Source: Ruminococcus sp.
GTDB lineage: Bacteria; Bacillota; Clostridia; Oscillospirales; Ruminococcaceae
Reading direction: 5' to 3'
NCBI RefSeq assembly: GCF_017549005.1
Contig: NZ_JAFYYT010000056.1
Coordinates: 62,001 to 126,000 of the forward strand
Length of the DNA: 64,000 nt
A program made the position numbers and the translations under genes. The notes beneath the pieces were generated by a model. It was given only the letters and a program-made list of their open reading frames with translations. It did no database searches and was not told the origin of the DNA. Positions 33,825 to 42,529 of the stretch are shown piece after piece (position 1 is the first letter of the stretch; every line of letters begins with the position of its first letter).

Positions 33825-34033
33825 TATTCGCTGACAGCAGGAGCTGTGCTGACTATCTTGCACTTGCCGCTTGCAAGCTCCTCAACAGCTGTCTTTACAG
33901 GCTTCTCTTCAAGAGTCTCGCCTTTCTCGTAAAGCTCCTCCGAGATCTGTCTTGCACGCTTTGCAACAGCGATAACGAGCGAATAACAGCTCTCATTCTT
34001 TGTGATGATCTGATTTACTGCCGGTCTAAGCAT
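33824..34033 (-). CDS. rpoZ: RNA polymerase omega subunit
   Basis: 69 residues with the omega core: [20 protein letters not shown], then VAKRARQI and a C-terminal KPVKTAVEELASGK. Omega helps assemble RNA polymerase and stabilises beta-prime. It overlaps gmk by 8 bases and priA by one. coaBC, which follows rpoZ in Bacillus, is absent. Confidence 0.94.
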   Translation of the reverse strand: MLRPAVNQIITKNESCYSLVIAVAKRARQISEELYEKGETLEEKPVKTAVEELASGKCKIVSTAPAVSE

Positions 34034-34631
34034 TTTTCAACACCTCTTCTATAATATCTCCCGAGTAGTCCACCTTCAGCTGTTCTCCGCGTATTACCGC
34101 AAAGAAGTCGCTTACAGCGTCCTCAAGGGCGTCATTGACTATAACATAATCGTATTTTTCAGCCTGCGAGATCTCCCACGCAGCCTTTGAAACACGTTCC
34201 TCTATGACCTCGTCGGACTCTGTGCCGCGCTTTTTCAGTCTGCGGCGGAGCTCTCCGACAGAGGGCGGAACTACGAATATAAACACAGCGTCGGGACGCT
34301 TTTCACGTATCTTCATAGCGCCCTGAGGCTCTATTTCGAGGATAACGTTGAGACCCTGTTCGAGTCTGCCGTCCACCTCGCTGACGAGAGTACCATAAAG
34401 GTTCTGACAGTACTCCGCGTGTTCTATGAACTTTCCCTCAGCCACACGCTGCTCGAAGTCCCCGCGGGTAAGGAAGTGATAATTCACGCCGTCCTTTTCG
34501 CCCTCACGGGGAGCTCTCGTGGTAGCCGAAACAGATACCGCAAAGCGCTTATCCTTGAGTATCTCCTCCAGCATAGTGCCCTTTCCGCAGCCCGACGGCG
34601 CAGAAAAGACTATAAGTCTGCCTTTATTCAT
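34026..34631 (-). CDS. gmk: Guanylate kinase
   Basis: Phosphorylates GMP to GDP. The 201 residues contain the P-loop [32 protein letters not shown], an [11 protein letters not shown] segment in the nucleotide-binding core, and [18 protein letters not shown] start at ATG 34631 ([12 protein letters not shown]), which has GAGGAGGAG upstream and overlaps the remA stop by 8 bases. A reading to 34670 would extend into remA without support. Confidence 0.96.
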   Translation of the reverse strand: MNKGRLIVFSAPSGCGKGTMLEEILKDKRFAVSVSATTRAPREGEKDGVNYHFLTRGDFEQRVAEGKFIEHAEYCQNLYGTLVSEVDGRLEQGLNVILEIEPQGAMKIREKRPDAVFIFVVPPSVGELRRRLKKRGTESDEVIEERVSKAAWEISQAEKYDYVIVNDALEDAVSDFFAVIRGEQLKVDYSGDIIEEVLKNA

Positions 34632-34890
34632 TTTCGTCTGCTCCTCCTGAGCCGTTGATCCTTGCAGCAAGGGTCTCGGTGATAAGGGACGACAGGATTA
34701 TATGTCCGCTGTCCATCACCAAAACTGCCCTTGTTTTTCTTCCATATGTGGCGTCAATGGCTCTGCCGTCGTCACGCGCCTCCTGCACCAGCCTCTTTAT
34801 GGGCGCTGATTCGGGGCTTACCACCGTAACTATCCTGTCGGCGGAGACCATATTGCCGTAACCTATATTTATAAGCTTCATAGCGGTCAT
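34624..34890 (-). CDS. remA: RemA-like DNA-binding regulator (DUF370)
   Basis: 88 residues matching the RemA/DUF370 family: [31 protein letters not shown] and [18 protein letters not shown]. In Bacillus RemA forms arc-shaped oligomers that activate extracellular matrix and osmoprotection genes. I keep the start at 34890 ([10 protein letters not shown]), which overlaps the yicC stop as ATGA and matches the family's short N-terminus. Order yicC-remA-gmk-rpoZ is as in Bacillus. Confidence 0.93.
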   Translation of the reverse strand: MTAMKLINIGYGNMVSADRIVTVVSPESAPIKRLVQEARDDGRAIDATYGRKTRAVLVMDSGHIILSSLITETLAARINGSGGADENE

Positions 34891-35753
34891 TCGATATTCT
34901 GTATCTGCTCGCGTATCTTCTCGATCTCAGCCTTCATGTCCACAACGACCTTTGTAACATTGAGATCCTGAGCCTTTGAGCCGATAGTATTCACCTCGCG
35001 GTTCATTTCCTGTACGATGAAGTCAAGCTTTCTGCCCACGGCGTCGTCACCTGCGAGCATGGACTCGAGCTGTGATATATGGCTTCTCAGGCGGACAGTT
35101 TCCTCGTCAACTGCGATCTTTTCAGCGAATACAGCAGCCTCCGTAAGGACTCTCTGCTCGTCGATATCTCTTCCCTCGAGGACTTCGCTGAGCTTCTTGT
35201 ACAGTCTGTTCCTGTAGTTCTCAACGGTCTTGGGAGAGAGCTCCTCGACCTTGCCCACCATAGCAAGTATGCCCTCAGCTTTCTCGGTTATGTCAGCCTT
35301 CAGGCGTTCGCCCTCGACCTGTCTCATTTCCACAAATCGGTCGATAGCCTCCTTAGCCACCTTTGAAACGTCCTCCCAGACCTGTTCCTCGTCATCGGGA
35401 GTTTTCTGTATATTGAAAATATCAGGGAGCTTCATCAGCTTTGAGAGAGTGATGTCGTCCTCCACGCCGAGTTCGCCTGCAATGCTTCTGAGAGCGTTAA
35501 CGTATCCCTCTGCCGCACCCTTGTTTATAGCTATCTCGGTATCTCTGCCCTCGATGTTGTTGATAGTGACAGCTATCTCCACCTTACCGCGTGAAATACC
35601 TGTTTTCAGCAATGCCTTGAGCTTTTCGTCGATATAGCTGTAAGTCCTCGGAACTCTCGAGGAGTACTCATAATATCTATGGTTAACGGAGCGTATCTCC
35701 ACAAGGATATCTCTTCCGTTCAATATCTGCTGGGCTCTTCCGTAGCCTGTCAT
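34887..35753 (-). CDS. yloC: YicC/YloC-family endoribonuclease
   Basis: 288 residues. The N-terminus (MTGYGRAQ) and [18 protein letters not shown] are family signatures; the C-terminal domain ([20 protein letters not shown]) is also diagnostic. Members are reported to be RNases that degrade some small RNAs. The start is ambiguous: ATG 35753 has AAGGTG 9 bases upstream, while GTG 35765 would give LRSMTGYGR, closer to some relatives. It heads a long leftward operon and has a clear promoter at 35825-35853. Confidence 0.93.
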   Translation of the reverse strand: MTGYGRAQQILNGRDILVEIRSVNHRYYEYSSRVPRTYSYIDEKLKALLKTGISRGKVEIAVTINNIEGRDTEIAINKGAAEGYVNALRSIAGELGVEDDITLSKLMKLPDIFNIQKTPDDEEQVWEDVSKVAKEAIDRFVEMRQVEGERLKADITEKAEGILAMVGKVEELSPKTVENYRNRLYKKLSEVLEGRDIDEQRVLTEAAVFAEKIAVDEETVRLRSHISQLESMLAGDDAVGRKLDFIVQEMNREVNTIGSKAQDLNVTKVVVDMKAEIEKIREQIQNIE

Positions 35754-35824
35754 ACTTCTAAGCACCTTATCGCCTGCTTTCCTGTAATTATGTATATTTT
35801 TTCGCATAAAAATGCTATTATAAT

Positions 35825-35853
35825 ATTATAACATCATTTGCGTAAAAATGCAA
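35825..35853 (-). promoter_or_regulatory. Sigma-A promoter for the yicC operon
   Basis: On the minus strand TTGCAT (35848-35853), 17 bases, TATAAT (35825-35830), with TGT before the -10. The hexamers and spacing are identical to the miaB promoter. Confidence 0.85.
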
Positions 35854-35896
35854 GCTTTTTCTGAAAATATTGGGGCAAACTTCACTTTCAGCGGCA

Positions 35897-35929
35897 TAAA
35901 AAAGCTGCACGGCTATGCCGTGCAGCTTT
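35897..35929 (-). terminator. Rho-independent terminator of the GH48 gene
   Basis: A perfect 13-bp stem: AAAGCTGCACGGC (35901-35913), loop TAT, then GCCGTGCAGCTTT (35917-35929). On the minus strand it is followed by TTTT. Confidence 0.92.
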
Positions 35930-35951
35930 AATTATTATGATCGTTTAACGA

Positions 35952-38585
35952 TTAAGCGTTAGGATCAAGAGTAGAGATCTTCTTAAGGAGATACTCCTGG
36001 ATGCGGAGAGCATCGTTTGAAGTGATACCCTTGCTGCTAACGTCAACGTCAGCATTGAGCTGGCCCTGAGCTGTGATAGCCTTAGCGTCTGTACCGCCAA
36101 CGCCGTACTTGTTCGGGTTAGCAAGTGACTGCATGATAAGAACAGCATCAGCCATATCTACATCGCCATCGCAGTTAGCGTCGCCCCACTTAGTAACCTT
36201 ACCTGATGTAGCAGGATCAGTCTTAGGCTCTGTTGTAGCTTTAGGAGCAGTTGTAGTTGTAGTTGTAGTTGTAGCCTTTGATGTTGTAGCAGTTGTAGTT
36301 GTTGTAGTAACAACAGGTGTAGGACCATCAGGTGTAACCTCTGGGAAGAGGAGTGCCATTGTACCGTAAGCAACAACTGCATCACCAGCGTGCCAGAATC
36401 TGTGATACTGGAACTGGTAGTCCTTGATATCAACAGTGCCGTCCTTGTTATTGTCTGTGCCTTCGCCCTTCCAGTACTTCTGAGCTTCCTGCCACATCTT
36501 ATCATCTTCGTAGCTCTTACGGATAGATGAGAATGTAGCGCCGGGCTCGAGCTTGGAACCGTCAGGCATTGTGCCGCTGTAGAAATCAGGAATATAAACT
36601 TCTTCCTCGAATACTCTCTTGAGGCTTGGGTTGCTGTCTGTGAATGTGATACCGATCTCGTCACGGCCCTCGTTGTACTGAGCTGTGAGGAGCTTGTTAG
36701 CAAGGCGGAGAGCCTTCTCAGCAACTGTTGTACCCTCGTCGCTGTTAGCGAACTTAGCGTCAACTTTCTTAGCCTTTGCATAGTAGATAAGTGTGTTACA
36801 GAGTGAGGATACGCATCCTACGTCTCCCTGGCCGTAACCACCGATCTTACAAGTAAGCTTCTGGTTAGCGTTCTCGTCGTATGTACCTGTCCATGTATCA
36901 GGTGTGCAGGTATAGTCTGTATCGCTTGAACCCCAGTCAAGAGTTGATGGGATAGCATATGTATGAGTATTTCCGTCCTCGTCCTCGTAATCGAACTTGG
37001 TGTTCTTCTCGAACCAAGCGATCCATCTCTCAAGGAGCTTGTCAAGAGCTGTCTCGAGGTCAAGTCCGCCGTATGTCTGGTTGGACTTGTCGCCCTCTGT
37101 TACTACATAGTAGTAGAGCTCTGCAAGACGCTGAGTTGACCATACCTGGTTACCGATCCAGTGGTTTGAACCCGGGTCAGCATATACAGGGTGAGGAACG
37201 TAAGCCATATCATAGAATGTAGCGTGGCCTGAAGGATACTCCTCGTAACGACCTCTCCAGCTGTTTGTACAACCGCCTGCGAAAGGACCGTCAACTGACT
37301 GGAGCCACTGGTACATTTCGATCTGTCTCTTGAGAGACTCCTTATAGTCTGTATCAGCATCCTTGCCCTTCATACCTGAATTGATATCGCTATCATAGAG
37401 GAGAGCGTAAGCAGCAAGAGGATTCTGATAGAACTGATGTGAGTGCGAACAGCCAATCTGCCAAGCCCAGCCGTAATCGCCGTAGCTTGCTGTGAGAGCT
37501 CCGCCCCAAGCAGTGTACCATGACATGAGGTAGTGCTTGGAATCCATACCTGCAGAAGAGTCTGTGATCTTAGTGTCCTTAGCGATCTTCTTGTAGTACT
37601 TATCGAACATATCGTTACGGCACTGGTCACCCATCTTACCGGCAAGACCTGAAACCTTTGAATCGCCAGCCTTGTACATATTTGCAAAATGTACAGCCTG
37701 GATACAACGGTCCTCAGCGTCAGGAGCGTTAGTGAAAGAATACTGCGGAGGTACCTTGTCCTTACCGTTGAAGATAGCCTTGATACCGTTACCGTTATCC
37801 TTATCCTTAGCTTCTGTCATACCCCAGAGGAGTTCCTCAAGACAAGGAGCCGGAACAGTCTCGAAACAAGACTCCTGCTCACCTCTCTGGAAGGTATTGA
37901 TGAATGTGAACTTGCCCTCGCCCTTTGTTCCCTTGCTGAAGCCATACCAGTCATCAACGTCAGCGAGCCAGTTCATAAGGTAGTAACCGTTGTCACTGCC
38001 GTATGCAGACTTGAATGTATCATAGATTGGGTTCTTAGCCTTTACACCTGGCTGCTTAGCAGGATAATCCTTAGGTGAATCACACTCTTCGGAGGTATCA
38101 GCCTGGAGGCCGTCCTTCTGATCCCAGATTGAGCTGTACTTGATCTCTGTGTCTCTGCCTGAAGCCTTTGACCAGCCAGGGATCATAGCTTCCATAGTGT
38201 TCCATGCCTTTGCAAGGTCACCCTTGGAGCCTGAGATTGTGTTGTTAGCAGCGAGAACATCGTGCATAGCTGCCATCCATACGATGTATGACATAGCCTC
38301 AGATGTAGTCTCGTGACCGTAGTCAGGAGCCTCAACGATGAATGTCTCTACTGAATGGTAAGGAATACCGAAGCCTGAACCGTTTGTCTGTGAGCTGAGA
38401 TAGCCGTTCTTCTGGCCGTTTGTTACAACATCCTCATAGAGTGATGCGAACATATCAGCATAAGTTGATTCCTTGGCATATGATGACTTTTCAGCAGCAG
38501 AAGCCATTGTAGGAATTACAGCTGACGCAGACATTGCTGCAGCGAGAATACTTGCTGCAAGAGCCTTATTCTTTTTGCTTATCAT
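35952..38585 (-). CDS. GH48 cellobiohydrolase with C-terminal dockerin
   Basis: 877 residues: signal peptide (about 1-30, ending MASA), a GH48 catalytic domain (about 35-750), a Thr-rich linker and a dockerin (about the last 80 residues). The GH48 signature HSVETFIVEAPDYGHETTSE contains the conserved acid Glu. GH48 enzymes are processive reducing-end exocellulases and are usually the most abundant enzyme of a cellulosome. The dockerin loops are GDANCDGDVDMADAVLIMQS and NADVDVSSKGITSNDALRIQ. Lys is nearly always AAG and Ala/Val favour GCT/GTT, suggesting high expression. It has a consensus promoter, a leader of about 140 bases and a strong terminator, so it is monocistronic. Confidence 0.95.
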   Translation of the reverse strand: MISKKNKALAASILAAAMSASAVIPTMASAAEKSSYAKESTYADMFASLYEDVVTNGQKNGYLSSQTNGSGFGIPYHSVETFIVEAPDYGHETTSEAMSYIVWMAAMHDVLAANNTISGSKGDLAKAWNTMEAMIPGWSKASGRDTEIKYSSIWDQKDGLQADTSEECDSPKDYPAKQPGVKAKNPIYDTFKSAYGSDNGYYLMNWLADVDDWYGFSKGTKGEGKFTFINTFQRGEQESCFETVPAPCLEELLWGMTEAKDKDNGNGIKAIFNGKDKVPPQYSFTNAPDAEDRCIQAVHFANMYKAGDSKVSGLAGKMGDQCRNDMFDKYYKKIAKDTKITDSSAGMDSKHYLMSWYTAWGGALTASYGDYGWAWQIGCSHSHQFYQNPLAAYALLYDSDINSGMKGKDADTDYKESLKRQIEMYQWLQSVDGPFAGGCTNSWRGRYEEYPSGHATFYDMAYVPHPVYADPGSNHWIGNQVWSTQRLAELYYYVVTEGDKSNQTYGGLDLETALDKLLERWIAWFEKNTKFDYEDEDGNTHTYAIPSTLDWGSSDTDYTCTPDTWTGTYDENANQKLTCKIGGYGQGDVGCVSSLCNTLIYYAKAKKVDAKFANSDEGTTVAEKALRLANKLLTAQYNEGRDEIGITFTDSNPSLKRVFEEEVYIPDFYSGTMPDGSKLEPGATFSSIRKSYEDDKMWQEAQKYWKGEGTDNNKDGTVDIKDYQFQYHRFWHAGDAVVAYGTMALLFPEVTPDGPTPVVTTTTTTATTSKATTTTTTTTAPKATTEPKTDPATSGKVTKWGDANCDGDVDMADAVLIMQSLANPNKYGVGGTDAKAITAQGQLNADVDVSSKGITSNDALRIQEYLLKKISTLDPNA

Positions 38586-38664
38586 TTGTTTTTACCCCTC
38601 TCGTAATAATATAGTGGTTAAAAAATGGATAACTGCCCCCAAAAGGCTTAATTTCGGGAGCTCA

Positions 38665-38711
38665 TACGAAAATACTTCGTACCTGTGTACATTTTCACGC
38701 CAGTGTACACA
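38665..38711 (-). promoter_or_regulatory. Inverted repeats in the GH48 leader (possible operator or RNA structure)
   Basis: TGTGTACA (38684-38691) and TGTACACA (38704-38711) form an 8-bp inverted repeat with 12-base spacing, starting about 17 bases after the predicted transcription start. A second hairpin, TACGAA with TTCGTA (38665-38681), follows. Either a repressor site or mRNA-stabilising stems would fit. Confidence 0.6.
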
Positions 38712-38734
38712 ATCTTCAAACTATTTTCAAAGAT

Positions 38735-38763
38735 ATTATAGCCCACCTTTTAATTTGTGTCAA
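38735..38763 (-). promoter_or_regulatory. Perfect-consensus sigma-A promoter for the GH48 gene
   Basis: On the minus strand TTGACA (38758-38763), 17 bases, TATAAT (38735-38740). It predicts a start near 38728 and a 5' leader of about 140 bases. Confidence 0.92.
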
Positions 38764-39165
38764 CAGTTTAGATTGTTTTCAGTTTTAAGGCAAGTCAATT
38801 TTGTTGCAATGCACACATTATCAAAACTATTTTTGTGCATTTTAGACACTGGGGAGCTGGAACATTTTTCGTGATTTTTAACAATATATGAACAAGTTTC
38901 GCTTAGTAACAAAGCCTGCAAACATTCGTCTGCTTCTCAATTTTTCCACACAAAATCCTCACACAATAGCTATAATATTTACCTGTCAGCGTGCATTCGA
39001 CATGATATAATGATTTCAGCACTTCATGTCAAATTAACTTTTTATTCACATTTTGTTCATCTTGTGTTAATATTATTCTGCGATAATAAAACAGTATGTT
39101 ATGCTGAGATAATTGCACCTGCTTTTACCTCAAAAAAATGATTTCTGATCGGAAAGGAGCGCCTC
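38764..39165. other. AT-rich intergenic region between GH48 and the ABC operon
   Basis: About 400 bases with no convincing gene. Several TATAAT-like boxes (for example 38971 and 39005) and TTGTGT with TAATAA (39062-39089, 16-base spacing) could drive the rightward operon, but none is a clear promoter. The ABC gene's ribosome site is GGAAAGGAG just before 39166. Confidence 0.5.
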
Positions 39166-40200
39166 ATGATCACTATTGATAATCTTACGAAATTTTACGG
39201 CAATAACCGGGCCGTCAATCATATAAGTTTTACAATAAACGATAATGAGATACTCGGCTTCCTCGGACCCAACGGTGCGGGAAAGTCAACTACCATGAAC
39301 ATGATAGCAGGATACCTGCCCATGTCCGACGGTACAGTCAACATCTGCGGCTCAGACATAAATAAAGACCCCATAAAGGCAAAGAGCAACATCGGATATC
39401 TCCCCGAGATACCCCCTGTTTACCCCGATATGAAGGTTAAGGAGTACCTTTCCTTCTGTGCGGGACTAAAAAGAGTGCCAAAGAGCAAGCGAAAAGATGA
39501 GATCGACCGCGTTATGGGACTGCTCAAAATCAAGGACGTGGAGGGAAAGCTGATACGCAATCTCTCAAAGGGCTACAAGCAGCGTGTGGGATTTGCACAG
39601 GCTCTGCTGGGAGACCCCAAGTTCCTCATACTTGACGAGCCCACAGTCGGACTCGACCCCAATCAGGTGGCAGAGGTAAGAGCGCTCATCAAGAGCCTCA
39701 GGAAAGACCACTCGGTCATATTCAGCTCCCATATCCTCAGCGAGGTGAGCGCCGTATGCGACCGCGTCATCATCATAAACAAAGGCGATATCCGCGCAAT
39801 GGACACTATCGAGAACCTTGAAAAGTCATTCGCGGCTTCGCTTGTGCTCCACATCAAGGTCAAGGGCGACAGGACAAAGGCTGCCTCGATAATCGAAATG
39901 ACCAGGGGCGTCAAGGAGATACTCGACATCGACGACGAGGGCAGCAGCATATACGCCTTTGCCGTACAGCTCGAAGGCGACTCCGACGAAATAAGGAACT
40001 CGATCATGTCACAGTGTATCGACAGCGGTGTAACCATTCTTGAAATGTATACCGACAAGCCAAACCTCGAAAATGTATTCATTGAACTCATAAACCGTCC
40101 CGTGAAGAAATCCGGTCTTGAGGAGCTCCTTGAGGAGACGCCCGACGAGTCCGGAGAAGCTTCAGAAGACGAATCCACAGAAGAAAAGGAGGAAGAATAA
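39166..40200 (+). CDS. ABC transporter ATP-binding protein (GldA-like)
   Basis: 344 residues with Walker A GPNGAGKSTTMNM, signature LSKGYKQRVGFAQ, Walker B LILDEPTVGLDP and the H-loop SSHILSEV. A C-terminal extension (about 230-344) ends in an acidic tail. It resembles the ATPases of ABC-2 type exporters of the Gld/Nos class. It heads a four-gene operon with a permease, a GldG-like protein and a DUF4340 protein, 2 to 6 bases apart or overlapping. The substrate is unknown. Confidence 0.93.
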   Translation: MITIDNLTKFYGNNRAVNHISFTINDNEILGFLGPNGAGKSTTMNMIAGYLPMSDGTVNICGSDINKDPIKAKSNIGYLPEIPPVYPDMKVKEYLSFCAGLKRVPKSKRKDEIDRVMGLLKIKDVEGKLIRNLSKGYKQRVGFAQALLGDPKFLILDEPTVGLDPNQVAEVRALIKSLRKDHSVIFSSHILSEVSAVCDRVIIINKGDIRAMDTIENLEKSFAASLVLHIKVKGDRTKAASIIEMTRGVKEILDIDDEGSSIYAFAVQLEGDSDEIRNSIMSQCIDSGVTILEMYTDKPNLENVFIELINRPVKKSGLEELLEETPDESGEASEDESTEEKEEE

Positions 40201-40201
40201 T

Positions 40202-40936
40202 ATGTTTCCTATTTATAAAAAGGAGCTGCAATCCTTCTTCTACACTCCTTTCGCATACGCTATCGCAGCACTCTTCCTGCTGCTTTTCACTCTGCCGCTG
40301 GCAAGCTCTATCAGCAAAATTGAAGGCACCAACAGGATCGTGTTCTCGTTCACCGAGATGTTCTACGCAGTAATACTCTACTTCATATTCCTGCTGCCCA
40401 TACTCACTATGAGGACCTTCGCCGACGAGCGCAAGAACGGCACCGAGGTGCTGCTCATGACCTCGCCTGTCAGCGTGGCTAAGATAGTCATAGCCAAGTT
40501 CCTCGCAAACCTCACGGTATACATTTTCATGCTGGTATGCTCATTCTTCTTCCCCATACTCACAGCTATCAAGGGCGAAGTGGTCATGAGCCAGCTCATA
40601 TGCGCCTATATCGGCATATTCTGCTGGGGAGCAATGTACATCGCACTGGGTATGCTCATCTCCTCATTCACCGAGAACTCCATTATCGCAGCTATCATCG
40701 GTGAAGTAGTCATGTTCATACTCCTCTACGTTGATGAATTTGCAAACTCGGGCTTCATCTCACAGTTCCCGAAGCTCCAGTCTGTCATCTATTCATTCGC
40801 AGCAAAGCCGAGATTCGCATACTTCTCCGAGGGCTTCATCCGTATTTCAGATCTTGTGTTCTTCGGCTCGGCAGTAATCGTGCTTCTCGCATGGACCTTC
40901 ATTTCCATCGAGAAAAGACGCTGGAACAGGGGGTAA
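40202..40936 (+). CDS. ABC-2 type permease (GldF-like)
   Basis: 244 residues with six hydrophobic segments, starting MFPIYKKELQSFFYTPFAYA, the usual ABC-2 permease opening. It contains RTFADERKNGTEVLLMTSPV, a conserved cytoplasmic coupling motif. I start at ATG 40202 with AGGAGG upstream, one base after the ATPase stop; a longer reading to 40118 overlaps the ATPase. It should form the membrane channel with the 39166 ATPase and the 40943 protein. Confidence 0.92.
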   Translation: MFPIYKKELQSFFYTPFAYAIAALFLLLFTLPLASSISKIEGTNRIVFSFTEMFYAVILYFIFLLPILTMRTFADERKNGTEVLLMTSPVSVAKIVIAKFLANLTVYIFMLVCSFFFPILTAIKGEVVMSQLICAYIGIFCWGAMYIALGMLISSFTENSIIAAIIGEVVMFILLYVDEFANSGFISQFPKLQSVIYSFAAKPRFAYFSEGFIRISDLVFFGSAVIVLLAWTFISIEKRRWNRG

Positions 40937-40942
40937 GCTGAA

Positions 40943-42529
40943 ATGAAGAAAAAGAAATTCAACCTTTCGGGCGCACTGGCTTTACTGCTGGCACTCCTTG
41001 TACTGCTGATATTCGTACCTATAAACATCATCGCAGGAATGTTCGACAAGGGCTACGACATGACGCCTAAGAAAAAGTATACTCTCGATCAGAAGACCGT
41101 CGATCTCCTTGACAGGACCTCCGGTCAGCAGATAGACATCTACTATCTTTCGCTCCTCCAATACTTCAAGGACTCAAGAGTCTCCGACCTCCTCCCCCTC
41201 TATCATACGCTCACACAGCTTGAGGAGAGGGATAATATCAGGCTCACCTGCTTCCGCCCCAACGAGAACCCAGCTCTTGCACAGGAGCTTGACCCCGATG
41301 GTCTCCTCGGCACCTACGAAGGCGACATCTTCGTAAAGTGCAACGGCATAATCAAAAAGGTAAGCCGCGACAAGATATTCCAGACAGGCGCTGACGGCTC
41401 AAAGCAGTACGCAGGCGAGGAGCTTATAGCAGCAGCTATAGACACCTGCTCCAAGGGCTATCTGCCCACTGTTTACTTCCTCACAGGACACGGCGAAAAG
41501 ACCATAGATACCAATTTCTCCAACTTCTCCGCTGCTATCAGGTCAAACAACTATTCAGTCAAGGAACTCGACCTCGGCGCAGAGGGAGCAATCCCCGCAG
41601 ACGCAAAGATAATCTACCTTACAGGCCCCACAAAGGACTTGACCGACAAGGAGAAACAGCTCCTTCTCGACTATGCCGACAACGGCGGCGCAATGTCCTT
41701 CCTCCTCGACCCATGCGATACAAAGGGCCGCTTTTACAACATCGAAAAGATAATGGAGGAGTTCGGACTTATCCTCGATTACAACATCGTTACCGAGACT
41801 CTGGATTATAATAAGCTCAACGACCCCGACAGAAAGCAGAGCGAGAACTACCTCCGCGTAGAATACCCGGCAGGCGCTCAGTCAGGCGCAGAGCTCACAC
41901 AGGATCTTACAACCGACCTGAACATGATACTCAACGGTGTCTCGGCAGAGGACAGCAAGCAAAAAACGAAAATCATTGCAGGCATCTCCTACCCGAGAAG
42001 CCTTACCGAGATACCTGACGACTCATTCCCTGCCGCTGCATACGTAGAGCGTTCATCTATCATCAGGAACACTGAGAATGTTGACGCGAACGGAAATCAC
42101 TTCTGGTCAACTGTCAGCAAGTCAATGGGCGGCGATGAGACAACTGCAAAAGAGGCAGACGAAAAGCTCAGCAATATCTCCCTTGATTTCGGATACTACT
42201 CCTACAATAAGAAATCAGGCGCAAAGCTCATAGTTATCGGTTCTACCGCTCCTATAGACGACGTTATATGCACTCCGACCGTTGAGCTGTCACAAGCCTC
42301 TGAAGAAGTATCAAGCACCAGCGGCACAAGAATGCTCACGGTATTCTCAAACACATGGCTTTATGACAGTGAAGTGCAGTTCGGCGTAGGCAACAAGATA
42401 AACTCCTACGACCACATGGTATTCCAGGATTCCGGCGACGCAAACGGCATCATAGCTATACTCTATATCTTCCCTGCAATAATCGCAGCGATCGGAGCCT
42501 TCGTATGGCTTAGAAGGAGAAATTCCTGA
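40943..42529 (+). CDS. GldG-like ABC transporter auxiliary protein
   Basis: 528 residues with an N-terminal membrane helix (about 9-31) and a C-terminal one (about 500-522), and a large extracytoplasmic domain between. The sequence YTLDQKTVDLLDR, the FLTGHGEKTID motif and the ADNGGAMSFLLDP stretch fit the GldG / DUF4350-like family that pairs with GldF-type permeases. In Bacteroidetes Gld proteins serve gliding; outside them the family's job is unclear. The stop overlaps the next start (TGATG). Confidence 0.85.
   Translation: MKKKKFNLSGALALLLALLVLLIFVPINIIAGMFDKGYDMTPKKKYTLDQKTVDLLDRTSGQQIDIYYLSLLQYFKDSRVSDLLPLYHTLTQLEERDNIRLTCFRPNENPALAQELDPDGLLGTYEGDIFVKCNGIIKKVSRDKIFQTGADGSKQYAGEELIAAAIDTCSKGYLPTVYFLTGHGEKTIDTNFSNFSAAIRSNNYSVKELDLGAEGAIPADAKIIYLTGPTKDLTDKEKQLLLDYADNGGAMSFLLDPCDTKGRFYNIEKIMEEFGLILDYNIVTETLDYNKLNDPDRKQSENYLRVEYPAGAQSGAELTQDLTTDLNMILNGVSAEDSKQKTKIIAGISYPRSLTEIPDDSFPAAAYVERSSIIRNTENVDANGNHFWSTVSKSMGGDETTAKEADEKLSNISLDFGYYSYNKKSGAKLIVIGSTAPIDDVICTPTVELSQASEEVSSTSGTRMLTVFSNTWLYDSEVQFGVGNKINSYDHMVFQDSGDANGIIAILYIFPAIIAAIGAFVWLRRRNS

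Noticed and set aside
36073..36369. Val-rich plus-strand frame
   Set aside because: It is the complement of the Thr-rich linker and dockerin of the GH48 gene.
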